Of a stretch of DNA of 37,892 bases, positions 32,259 to 37,892 are shown one piece after another (position 1 is the stretch's first letter; each line of letters begins with the position of its first letter). The stretch is from Oscillospiraceae bacterium (lineage in GTDB: Bacteria; Bacillota; Clostridia; Oscillospirales; Oscillospiraceae). The stretch spans positions 1 through 37,892 of the forward strand of contig JAFVZT010000017.1 of assembly GCA_017508045.1 (NCBI GenBank). The letters are read 5' to 3'. Made by a program: the position numbers and the translations under genes. Below the pieces are notes generated by a model. It saw nothing but the letters and a program-made list of their open reading frames with translations, was not told the DNA's origin and searched no databases.

Positions 32259-33554
32259 ATGTTATACGATAACCTTTCCGTAAGTGAAAACGGACACCTT
32301 TGCTTTGCCGGCTATGATACCGCCGAGCTGGCAGCCCGGTACGGCACGCCGTTAATGGTGTTGGATGAAGACCGGATTCGCAGCCGCTGCCGTGTGTACA
32401 AGCATGCTATGAAAGAGCACTTCCCTGCCGGATCGATGCCGCTGTTTGCCAGTAAGGCCCTCAGCTTTAAAGGAATTTACGCCATTATGGCCCAAGAGGG
32501 CATTGGCATCGACGTTGTTTCTTCCGGAGAGCTGTACACCGCACTGGAGGCAGGCTTTCCCCCGGGGCGAATGTATTTTCACGGCAATAACAAAACGGAT
32601 TTTGATATTCGGTTTGCCATCCAAAGTCATATTGGCTATTTTGTATGCGACAATATTCCGGAATTGGAAGCCATTGAACAGGAGGCTGCCCAACAGGACG
32701 TAACCCAGAAAATCCTTTTGCGGTTAGCCCCGGGCATCGATGCCCACACCCACGAAAAAATCAACACCGGCCGCATCGATTCCAAATTCGGTGTTGCCAT
32801 CGAAACCGGGCAGGCAGAGGAGCTTGTTGCATTGGCGCTTCAAAAGCCCCATATCGCCCTTTGCGGCTACCATTGTCACATCGGCTCTCAAATTTTTGAA
32901 CATACACCTTTTTGCGATGCTGCCGTCATGATGCTGGATTTTATGGCGCAGATGCAGCGCAAATACGGCTATCAGGCAAAAATTTTGAATCTAGGCGGCG
33001 GTATGGCTGTTCCTTACACCGAAAAAGACCCAACTGTTGACTACAGCGAAAATATCCGCAAAATCAGCGCCCTAATTCAAAAGGTTTGCCGCGAAAAAAG
33101 CTTAGATGTTCCCGTTGTTCTAATGGAGCCGGGACGCAGTATTGTAGCCGATTCCGGCATAACCTTGTATACCGTGGGCGGCGCAAAAGTTATTCCGGAT
33201 CTTAAAAACTATCTTATGGTAGACGGCGGTATGACGGATAATCCCCGGTACACCCTATATCAGTCCGAATACACGGTATGCGCCCCGGAGTATATGCACG
33301 ATACCCCGGATATGCACTATAGCATAGCCGGTCGCTGTTGTGAAAGCGGCGATTTGATACAGGAAAATGTTCCTCTTCCTAAGTTGAACCGGGGTGATTT
33401 GCTGGCTGTTTTGACAACCGGTGCTTACAATTATTCCATGGCTTCAAACTATAACCGGTTAACCCGTCCGGCAGTTATCCTCATTGGTGATGAGGGGCCG
33501 AGGGTTGCTGTCCGTCGGGAGAGCCTTTCCGATTTGATACGAAACGATGTATAA
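32259..33554 (+). CDS. lysA: Diaminopimelate decarboxylase
   Basis: Decarboxylates meso-diaminopimelate to L-lysine with PLP. 431 aa, fold-type III. PLP Lys in FASKALSFKG (about 65), CGYHCHIGSQI (about 206-216), LNLGGGMAVPY (glycine-rich phosphate loop, about 246), MEPGRSIVADSG (about 288), and the partner-chain Cys-type AGRCCESGD (about 357) and TTGAYNYSMASNYNR (about 387). Last gene of the lysine operon; terminator directly after the stop. Confidence 0.97.
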   Translation: MLYDNLSVSENGHLCFAGYDTAELAARYGTPLMVLDEDRIRSRCRVYKHAMKEHFPAGSMPLFASKALSFKGIYAIMAQEGIGIDVVSSGELYTALEAGFPPGRMYFHGNNKTDFDIRFAIQSHIGYFVCDNIPELEAIEQEAAQQDVTQKILLRLAPGIDAHTHEKINTGRIDSKFGVAIETGQAEELVALALQKPHIALCGYHCHIGSQIFEHTPFCDAAVMMLDFMAQMQRKYGYQAKILNLGGGMAVPYTEKDPTVDYSENIRKISALIQKVCREKSLDVPVVLMEPGRSIVADSGITLYTVGGAKVIPDLKNYLMVDGGMTDNPRYTLYQSEYTVCAPEYMHDTPDMHYSIAGRCCESGDLIQENVPLPKLNRGDLLAVLTTGAYNYSMASNYNRLTRPAVILIGDEGPRVAVRRESLSDLIRNDV

Positions 33555-33592
33555 AAACACGCCTTCCGGTATTTATCCGGAAGGCGTGTTTT
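33554..33592. terminator. Bidirectional terminator between lysA and icd
   Basis: A 16-bp stem AAAACACGCCTTCCGG with its complement around TATTTAT, flanked by A- and T-runs. It serves lysA (plus) and icd (minus), which end 53 bp apart. Confidence 0.9.
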
Positions 33593-33607
33593 GTCAGTAT
33601 ATAACTT

Positions 33608-34822
33608 TTAAGCCAGATAGGCTGCAAGCTTTTTGGCAATTGCTTTTAAGAAATCCTCGCTGTTTACCTTCTGCTTGTTTTCCAAGGTGGACATAGTATA
33701 CAAATCACCGGTCATAATGCCGCCCTCGATGGTATCGATGGTAGCTTTTTCCAGCATATCCGCATAATGCACCAGCGCCGGCAGCTTATCCAACTCGCCA
33801 CGCTTACGCAGCGCGCCACTCCAAGCAAAAATCGTTGCCACGGAGTTTGTGGAGGTTTCCTCACCCTTGAGGTATTTATAGTAGTGCCGCTGTACCGTAC
33901 CGTGGGCAGCCTCATACTCATAATTTCCGTCAGGAGAAACCAACACAGAGGTCATCATTGCCAAAGATCCGTAGGCGGTTGCCACCATATCACTCATAAC
34001 ATCGCCGTCGTAGTTTTTACAGGCCCAGATATAGCCGCCCTCAGAGCGAATGACTCTTGCCACTGCATCATCAATGAGGGTATAGAAATAAGAAATCCCG
34101 GCCTTTTCAAAGGAAGCCTTATATTCCTTCTCAAAAATCTCATTGAAAATGCATTGGAACCGCTGGTCATATTTTTTGGAAATGGTGTCCTTTGCAGCAA
34201 ACCACACATCCTGCTTCGTATCCAACGCGAAATTAAAGCAGCACCGGGCAAAGCTGGCAATGGAAGTATCCTTGTTGTGCATACCCTGAATAATGCCGTC
34301 AGAATCGGAGAAATTGTAAATCAGCTCGCGGCTGGTCGTACCGTCGGGGTTTTCGCAGGTCAGATAACACTTTGCTCCCTTTTTCGCGGAAATTTCTACG
34401 TTTTTATACACATCGCCATAGGCGTGACGGGCAATGGTAATGGGCTTTGTCCAGGTAGGAATGTAGGGAACAATGCCCTTGACCAAAATCGGAGCGCGGA
34501 AAACCGTACCATCCAAAATTGCCCGGATTGTCCCGTTGGGAGATTTCCAGATTTGCTTTAAGTTATACTCCTCTTTTCTGGCGGCATTGGGAGTAATAGT
34601 GGCACACTTAACAGCAACGCCGTACTTTTTGGTAGCTTCAGCGGCATCCACCGTTACCAGATCATCCGTAGCGTCTCTATGTTCAACGCCCAAGTCATAA
34701 TATTCCGTTTTCAGATCCACAAAGGGAATAATGAGTTCCTGCTTAATCATCTTCCAGAGAATTCTGGTCATTTCGTCGCCATCCATCTCAACAAGAGGTG
34801 TGGCCATTTGAATTCGTTCCAT
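33608..34822 (-). CDS. icd: NADP-dependent isocitrate dehydrogenase (eukaryote-like subfamily II)
   Basis: Oxidises isocitrate to 2-oxoglutarate with NADP. 404 aa, homodimeric type related to eukaryotic cytosolic/mitochondrial [19 protein letters not shown] at the N-terminus, [16 protein letters not shown] with substrate-binding segment [18 protein letters not shown] (about 88-105), a metal/catalytic region [15 protein letters not shown] (about 267), [16 protein letters not shown], and NADP-site [17 protein letters not shown] (about 305). ATG 34822 is 7 nt after AAAGGAG; the longer in-frame reading to 34864 covers the -10. No citrate synthase or aconitase gene is in the window; its job is probably 2-oxoglutarate/NADPH supply. 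Confidence 0.96.
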   Translation of the reverse strand: MERIQMATPLVEMDGDEMTRILWKMIKQELIIPFVDLKTEYYDLGVEHRDATDDLVTVDAAEATKKYGVAVKCATITPNAARKEEYNLKQIWKSPNGTIRAILDGTVFRAPILVKGIVPYIPTWTKPITIARHAYGDVYKNVEISAKKGAKCYLTCENPDGTTSRELIYNFSDSDGIIQGMHNKDTSIASFARCCFNFALDTKQDVWFAAKDTISKKYDQRFQCIFNEIFEKEYKASFEKAGISYFYTLIDDAVARVIRSEGGYIWACKNYDGDVMSDMVATAYGSLAMMTSVLVSPDGNYEYEAAHGTVQRHYYKYLKGEETSTNSVATIFAWSGALRKRGELDKLPALVHYADMLEKATIDTIEGGIMTGDLYTMSTLENKQKVNSEDFLKAIAKKLAAYLA

Positions 34823-34852
34823 TGGTCGGCTCCTTTTTATATATTTGGGTTG

Positions 34853-34881
34853 ATTATAACACATTGTGCCGGCAAAAGCAA
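34853..34881 (-). promoter_or_regulatory. icd promoter
   Basis: On the minus strand: -35 TTGCTT (34881-34876), 17-nt spacer, -10 TATAAT (34858-34853), extended TGT. Confidence 0.75.
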
Positions 34882-34932
34882 ATTAGAACACCTTATCTGC
34901 ATTGTTAATAAATCTAAATCCGAATAAAATAA

Positions 34933-34952
34933 GGGGCTGCTACAACAGCCCC
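34933..34952 (-). terminator. Terminator of the Cys-rich membrane protein gene
   Basis: On the minus strand a stem GGGGCTG/CAGCCCC with a 6-nt loop is followed by TTATTTTATT. Confidence 0.75.
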
Positions 34953-34962
34953 CCTTTCAAAA

Positions 34963-35349
34963 TTAATTATCGCTTAAGCAATTGGTCAGACATACCAAGC
35001 TGCCCAGCAGTAAAACCAAAAAGAAGGTTACAATACCCAAAATAATTGCAACCGCCGTTGTTGCGGCAAAGGGCGCGGCAAGCAGTCCGATAACCCCGGT
35101 AACCACCGTACCGATTGCACCGGAAAGCACCAAGCAGCGATAGCGAGCAAAACAGCAACGCCCACCGCAGGAAATGCCGGTGGCGTAAATCGGTGCCAGC
35201 AATATGCCCAAAACCCCAGCCGCCAAATACGCCCAGAAAACAATCCCGGCAGACACATAGCCAAGTGTATACAAAATTCCTAACGCAACGCCTGCTAAAA
35301 TGGCAGCAATGACAGTCACATAGGCGCAATTGTATTTGCAACAGCTCAT
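34963..35349 (-). CDS. Cys-rich four-helix membrane protein, unknown function
   Basis: 128 aa. N-terminus MSCCKYNC, then four hydrophobic segments (about 10-28, 33-54, 73-95, 98-120), with a Cys/Arg-rich loop between helices 2 and 3 (ISCGGRCCFARYRCLV) and a C-terminal CLTNCLSDN. Nine cysteines near the membrane surfaces suggest metal binding or disulfides, but I know no family for it. A very strong ribosome site (AAGGAGGTGA) precedes ATG 35349. A reading of the same length in another frame begins 4 nt earlier; it is not hydrophobic in an organised way and I consider it a shadow. Own terminator; last backbone-like gene before the accessory tail. Confidence 0.75.
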   Translation of the reverse strand: MSCCKYNCAYVTVIAAILAGVALGILYTLGYVSAGIVFWAYLAAGVLGILLAPIYATGISCGGRCCFARYRCLVLSGAIGTVVTGVIGLLAAPFAATTAVAIILGIVTFFLVLLLGSLVCLTNCLSDN

Positions 35350-35353
35350 ACAT

Positions 35354-35555
35354 TCACCTCCTTCCTGTTTAATCTATGTCGAAGGAGGTCGTTTTGTGAT
35401 GTTACTACATTGCGCCGTACCGGCATATGCCTGCAAAAGATGCGTTCCGCTTTGTTTTATAATATTGTTACATCTTTGAAAAAGACACAGGCTCCTTAGC
35501 CCCTTGCTTTCGGTGAGATTTCATTCCAGAGCGTAAAGCCCAGAATCAAAATGCC
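35354..35555. other. Non-coding stretch upstream of hairpin array 1
   Basis: No long reading frame. It holds the 10-bp palindrome GGCATATGCC (35421-35430), and near 35513 a fragment CGGTGAGATTTC that resembles the linker of array 3. A 26-codon frame with four cysteines (35399-35479) follows an AAGGAGG on the plus strand but is too short to trust. Confidence 0.4.
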
Positions 35556-35682
35556 GCATATCATCAAGCCGACAGTTATTGATACACGCTAAAGCGTGAT
35601 GATATACGCCTTCGGCGATGATATGCACGACTACGTCGTGATGATATGCCAAGTCTGTCGGCTTGGATAAAAAAACTCTCGT
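35556..35682. repeat. Micro-hairpin array 1 (linker ATGATAT)
   Basis: An outer 11-bp inverted repeat, CAAGCCGACAG (35565-35575) and CTGTCGGCTTG (35655-35665), encloses three small hairpins: CACGCT/AGCGTG (35585-35598), CGCC/GGCG (35607-35617) and CACGAC/GTCGTG (35626-35640). Each is followed by ATGATAT. Left of the outer arm the linker appears reversed (ATATCATC). The whole 127-bp unit recurs at 36431-36556 with only about five differences. Confidence 0.9.
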
Positions 35683-35703
35683 TCCTAAGAACGAGAGTTT
35701 TTT
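35670..35703. terminator. Terminator after cassette gene 1
   Basis: A 9-bp CTCTCGTTC/GAACGAGAG stem with flanking A6 and T6 runs and loop CTAA. It ends the minus-strand gene at 35754-36344. Its left arm is part of the repeated unit; at array 2 only that left arm is present. Confidence 0.85.
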
Positions 35704-35753
35704 GGGACCGATACTCAAAATGGAAGCTGTCGAAAAACCTAATTTTCTATATT

Positions 35754-36344
35754 TTAGTTGTTATTACAAAAACTTTTTAATACTTCTTCTCTATTATCAT
35801 CATAAATCAAAAATTTGTTTTCACTTTTTGCAAACTCTACATTTTCGATACAGTTCGCATCAATCAATACAATCGCTTTATCACAAATATTATCTCCTGC
35901 AAGTTCATTTGCCTCTTCAACTTCCGTTTCAATATATTCATCAAGTGACATTATAATTCTTTTTTCAGTATCATCATCTTCTACAACTTCACAACAATAA
36001 TTCCACTTTTTCGTTTCGGTGTTATATTCGAAAGAAAAAACATTCGGAATAATAAGTGTATTATTGTAAACAAACCAACCACATTCCAACGAATCATCGT
36101 TTGGGTTATAAATGTACTTTATAGGCAAATCATTCTTAATAATTTCATTATAGATCTCAAAATTAGTGCCGGACCCTGCATAAAGTCTATATTTTTTACG
36201 TTCAGTTTTATAATAAAATGACCGCTTGTACTTAATGTAATCTATCGGCAGCAAAAATATAACGCAAACAGCTAAAATTAACGCTAATAATATACCAAAT
36301 AATGTTCCAAAAAAGTCTCCAATTTTGCTTAATATCTTTTTCAT
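35754..36344 (-). CDS. Membrane-anchored orphan protein in hairpin-bounded cassette 1
   Basis: 196 aa, very AT-rich compared with the backbone (many Asn, Lys, Ile and Glu codons ending in A/T). One N-terminal transmembrane helix (about 15-34), then a soluble part of mixed charge with an acidic stretch (VVEDDDTEKR; EYIETEVEEANELAGD) and five cysteines. I recognise no family. ATG 36344 has a weak GGTGGTGAAAGA site; the promoter segment at 36364-36393 fits. Base composition, isolation and flanking arrays suggest recent transfer. Roles such as immunity or phage defence accessory protein are possible but unsupported. Confidence 0.65.
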   Translation of the reverse strand: MKKILSKIGDFFGTLFGILLALILAVCVIFLLPIDYIKYKRSFYYKTERKKYRLYAGSGTNFEIYNEIIKNDLPIKYIYNPNDDSLECGWFVYNNTLIIPNVFSFEYNTETKKWNYCCEVVEDDDTEKRIIMSLDEYIETEVEEANELAGDNICDKAIVLIDANCIENVEFAKSENKFLIYDDNREEVLKSFCNNN

Positions 36345-36363
36345 TCTTTCACCACCATGGGTG

Positions 36364-36393
36364 TATTATAGCATAAAAGCGCTAATAAATCAA
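36364..36393 (-). promoter_or_regulatory. Promoter of cassette gene 1, shared 18-bp module
   Basis: On the minus strand: -35 TTGATT (36393-36388), 17-nt spacer, -10 TATAAT (36370-36365) with extended TGC. The 18 bp at 36364-36381 (plus-strand TATTATAGCATAAAAGCG) are identical to those upstream of cassette gene 2. Confidence 0.7.
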
Positions 36394-36556
36394 TGTGAAG
36401 CATTGTATCCCATCAATTCCGTAAGGAATTGCATATCATCAAGCCGACAGTTATTGATACACGCTAAAGCGTGATAATATACGCCTTCGGCGATGATATG
36501 AACGACTACGTCGTGATGATATGCCAAGTCTGTCAGCTTGAATAAAAAACTCTCGT
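36391..36556. repeat. Micro-hairpin array 2 (near-identical to array 1)
   Basis: 36431-36556 matches 35556-35682 in the same orientation: same outer CAAGCCGACAG arm, same three hairpins and linkers. Differences include ATGAT to ATAAT after the first hairpin, CACGAC to AACGAC, and CGGCTTGG to CAGCTTGA. Two further hairpins lie to the left: CAATG/CATTG (36391-36405) and CAATTCC/GGAATTG, each followed by a TATC(C/A)ATC-type linker (reverse of ATGATA). The match ends in ACTCTCGT, the left arm of the array-1 terminator. Confidence 0.88.
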
Positions 36557-36592
36557 GTCCAAAAAAGAACTGGGTGAAAACCGAGGAATTTC

Positions 36593-37138
36593 TTAATAAA
36601 TATCAATATTTGCACATTTTGTTTTTATAAATTCAAAGAAACTATCATATTGCTCTTTTGACTCAAAAGAAGATAAAGGTAACATATATGACATAACATT
36701 GTTGACATGAATATAAATCATTTTATTATCAACAACACTTATTCGTTCTATTGCAGAATATTTATGTTCCGTTTTATTTTCAGGTGTGGTTTCTACAAAA
36801 CTATCTTCATAGAATTCAATAATAGACTCAGGCGAATATCCCATTTTTCCGCTTTTCTTTAGAGTTTTGATTTGACCTTTTAAAGACCACGAAAAGAATC
36901 TGGTCAAGAAAATTTGAGCAAAAGATAAAATAATTAACATAGGAATAACGCCTAAAATAGATTCGAGCGAAAAGCCACCACTAAACAAAGAAATTGAAAT
37001 AAATATTACAAATAAAACTGAAATTGTTATTCTAAAAGTTTTAATCTGTTTTTTACCATAAGGAGACCTAATCATCCAAAAGGTGTTATAGTCTAAATAA
37101 TCTTGGTCGTTAAATTTTACATTAAATTGAAATTTCAT
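36593..37138 (-). CDS. YcxB-like family membrane protein in hairpin-bounded cassette 2
   Basis: 181 aa. Charged N-terminal segment (about 1-33, MKFQFNVKFNDQDYLDYNTF), two transmembrane helices (about 36-54 and 59-82) and a soluble C-terminal domain (about 100-178) resembling the YcxB-like C-terminal domain (IIEFYEDSFVETTPENKTEH; YSAIERISVVDNKMIYIHV; LPLSSFESKEQYDSFFEFI). The function of that family is unknown. AT-rich like cassette gene 1. ATG 37138 follows AAAGGAGTGATAAT. Its downstream side has array 2 but only half of a terminator. Confidence 0.75.
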   Translation of the reverse strand: MKFQFNVKFNDQDYLDYNTFWMIRSPYGKKQIKTFRITISVLFVIFISISLFSGGFSLESILGVIPMLIILSFAQIFLTRFFSWSLKGQIKTLKKSGKMGYSPESIIEFYEDSFVETTPENKTEHKYSAIERISVVDNKMIYIHVNNVMSYMLPLSSFESKEQYDSFFEFIKTKCANIDIY

Positions 37139-37156
37139 ATTATCACTCCTTTAATT

Positions 37157-37186
37157 TATTATAGCATAAAAGCGGCGAAGCCGCAA
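37157..37186 (-). promoter_or_regulatory. Promoter of cassette gene 2, shared 18-bp module
   Basis: On the minus strand: -35 TTGCGG (37186-37181), 17-nt spacer, -10 TATAAT (37163-37158), extended TGC. 37157-37174 equals the module at 36364-36381. The -35 hexamer overlaps the outermost hairpin of array 3 (GCGGC/GCCGC, 37172-37184). Confidence 0.7.
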
Positions 37187-37370
37187 GAGATAATGAAATC
37201 GTTGGCTTATGCTCACGGTGAAATCAAAGGCTTACGTCTTTGGTGAAATCGAAACCTTATGGTTTCGGTGAAATTAAATCCGTCCCTAACCCGACGAAGT
37301 CGGATTTCACCCCGAAGGGATTTCACCCAACAAAGTTGGATTTATCCCGTCCAAAAGGACGGATTTAGTT
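37172..37370. repeat. Micro-hairpin array 3 (linker GGTGAAATC / GATTTCACC)
   Basis: Left half: linker (G/A)(G/A)TGAAAT(C/T) at 37192, 37217, 37242 and 37267, an exact 25-bp period, alternating with hairpins such as CAAAG/CTTTG (37225-37242) and GAAACC/GGTTTC (37251-37266). Right half: the reversed linker GATTTCACC at 37303 and 37319, a variant GATTTATCC at 37339, alternating with CCGAC/GTCGG, CCC/GGG, CCAAC/GTTGG and CCGTCC/GGACGG. An outer 11-bp inverted repeat, TAAATCCGTCC (37275-37285) and GGACGGATTTA (37357-37367), encloses the right half. Confidence 0.9.
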
Positions 37371-37371
37371 G

Positions 37372-37409
37372 AAAAAGAAAGACACGATGAAAATCGTGTC
37401 TTTCTTTTT
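37372..37409. terminator. Terminator-like hairpin beside degenerate tRNA-Asn end
   Basis: A 17-bp stem (AAAAAGAAAGACACGAT with its complement, loop GAAA) with A- and T-ends, so it works in either direction. It directly precedes the first tRNA-Asn 3'-end copy. Confidence 0.8.
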
Positions 37410-37436
37410 GGCTCCCCTTGTTGGACTTAAACCAAC
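37409..37436 (-). pseudogene. Degenerate tRNA-Asn 3' end (older attachment scar)
   Basis: 28 nt covering CCA, discriminator, 3' acceptor strand and T-arm, matching 37715-37742 at 27 of 28 positions. Beyond it the similarity is lost before the anticodon arm. It cannot be a functional tRNA. Confidence 0.75.
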
Positions 37437-37679
37437 AGCTATTGCCCGCACTATACAACTCAAAATAATTGGCTGCTACTATGAACGTTTGCGGTACCCG
37501 AAAAATTCTGCGGGCTTACGCTGATCCTTGAATTTTTCGACCGCGGCACACGCTGCGCCTGCGCTTTATCTGCCACCGGCAGCGCGCAGGCTCGCGGCTA
37601 CCTCCTTCGCTACGCTCAGTCGGTATAGCGACGGTGCTGACAATCGTAGTTCTTTGGTGTGAATATACCAAAGAATGCC
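37437..37679. other. Non-coding remnant between two tRNA-Asn ends
   Basis: No credible gene. It contains nested GC-rich hairpins (GCCTGCGC/GCGCAGGC around CTGCC/GGCAG near 37560-37600) and a TTCTTTGGT/ACCAAAGAA hairpin (37650-37675). It is GC-richer than the cassettes to its left. Probably what is left of an earlier insertion. Confidence 0.5.
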
Positions 37680-37715
37680 AAAAAGAACACCACCCATATG
37701 GGTGGTGTTCTTTTT
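37680..37715. terminator. Perfect 36-bp palindromic terminator next to tRNA-Asn end
   Basis: AAAAAGAACACCACCCAT and its exact complement without loop bases other than those of the stem tip. It lies just 3' of the tRNA-Asn fragment on the minus strand and has T5 there. Confidence 0.85.
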
Positions 37716-37760
37716 GGCTCCCCTTGTTGGACTTGAACCAACGACCTGCGGATTAACAGT
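37715..37760 (-). pseudogene. tRNA-Asn (GTT) 3' half: probable attachment site
   Basis: On the minus strand: anticodon loop with GTT, 3' anticodon stem, variable loop, T-arm GTTGG...CCAAC with TTCAAGT, acceptor strand AAGGGGA, G and CCA. The match to tRNA-Asn stops at about 37760 in the anticodon loop; the expected 5' half is replaced by unrelated AT-rich sequence. Anticodon-loop crossovers are typical of tyrosine-recombinase integration into tRNA genes. Confidence 0.8.
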
Positions 37761-37892
37761 TATCGGAAGAAATTCTCCACTAATTTTTTTGCGTCCATTA
37801 TCTCAAATTTCCCCTGTAATAATGGACTTATTCAAAGTAATGGATTAATTTCTATTCCATTATTTTTACAGCGTCCAAAAAGTTTTACACCG
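37761..37892. other. Probable end of an integrated element with arm-type repeats
   Basis: AT-rich and without a gene. GTCCATTAT (37793-37801) and ATAATGGAC (37819-37827) are inverted, then TAATGGA (37838-37844) and TCCATTA (37856-37862) again; GCGTCCA occurs at 37791 and 37871. Such clustered short repeats next to a tRNA fragment look like integrase/excisionase arm sites. The element would extend to the right, out of view. Confidence 0.55.

Noticed and set aside
34967-35353. Second reading of the same length overlapping the Cys-rich membrane protein in another frame
   Set aside because: It starts 4 nt upstream and shares the ribosome site, but its product is a disorganised Arg/Cys/His mix without helices, while the other frame gives four clean membrane helices.
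35399-35479. 26-codon Cys-rich frame after AAGGAGG on the plus strand
   Set aside because: Ribosome-site spacing is acceptable, but the frame is too short, no promoter was found and there is nothing to compare it with.
35754-37138. Toxin-antitoxin or toxin-immunity pair
   Set aside because: The two genes are about 250 bp apart with separate promoters and a repeat array between them, and neither shows toxin motifs.
35556-37370. CRISPR array
   Set aside because: The constant parts are only 7-9 bp and the variable parts are themselves palindromes. There are no 25-40 bp repeats with unique spacers and no cas genes.

Overview
The window looks like chromosomal DNA of a strictly anaerobic, Gram-positive-type gut bacterium of the Clostridia (Bacillota). 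I infer the Oscillospirales or a relative, at low confidence for rank. Reasons: strong AGGAGG ribosome binding sites, TTGACA/TATAAT promoters often with an extended -10 (TGn), a class I lysine riboswitch, the diaminopimelate dehydrogenase route to lysine, ammonia-dependent AsnA, Hdr/Flx-type electron-transfer enzymes and no respiratory quinone enzymes. The coding backbone is moderate in GC, while the last ~2.5 kb is visibly AT-rich and unlike the rest.

Layout. 1-127: tRNA-Lys (cut by the window edge) and tRNA-Gln on the minus strand, divergent from asnS (307-1698). 1851-2264: small lipoprotein. 2444-11172: nine-gene translationally coupled operon hdrB-hdrC-hdrA-flxD-flxC-flxB-flxA plus a soluble fumarate-reductase-like FeS/flavoprotein pair, followed by an AspT/SucE-family transporter (11231-12394) and asnA (12493-13500). 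Together these suggest cytosolic, NADH-linked, flavin-based bifurcating or confurcating electron transfer involving fumarate/succinate, with aspartate/asparagine metabolism beside it. 13547-15715: a surface protein with nine three-cysteine repeats. 15924-20719: a deoxysugar module (tandem class II aldolase, rhamnulokinase, RhaEW-type aldolase/dehydrogenase). 20865-23397 (minus): NAD salvage operon nadE - NMN/NaMN adenylyltransferase - pncB. 23573-25455 (minus): two-component system with a divergent small membrane protein (25591-26001). 26044-28415 (minus): apgM-like gene and serA. 28650-29927: membrane-anchored HtrA protease. 30021-33554: lysine riboswitch, then dapA-ddh-lysA. 33608-34822 (minus): NADP isocitrate dehydrogenase. 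34963-35349 (minus): Cys-rich four-helix membrane protein.

35500-37892 is an accessory tail. Two AT-rich orphan genes on the minus strand lie between three arrays of tiny hairpins joined by constant linkers. Both genes have the same 18-bp promoter segment and arrays of similar design on both sides, so the region reads as repeat-bounded gene cassettes. It ends in two tandem copies of the 3' end of a tRNA-Asn gene. The second stops in the anticodon loop and is followed by inverted repeats typical of integrase arm sites, so a tRNA-Asn-integrated element probably starts at about 37760 and continues beyond the window.

The most testable new link is regulatory. The promoter of the two-component operon and the promoter of the HtrA gene 3 kb away carry the same direct repeat, TTTCAGC-N4-TTTCAGC, at the same 12-nt distance from the -10. 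This predicts a CssRS-like envelope-stress circuit that controls itself and htrA.
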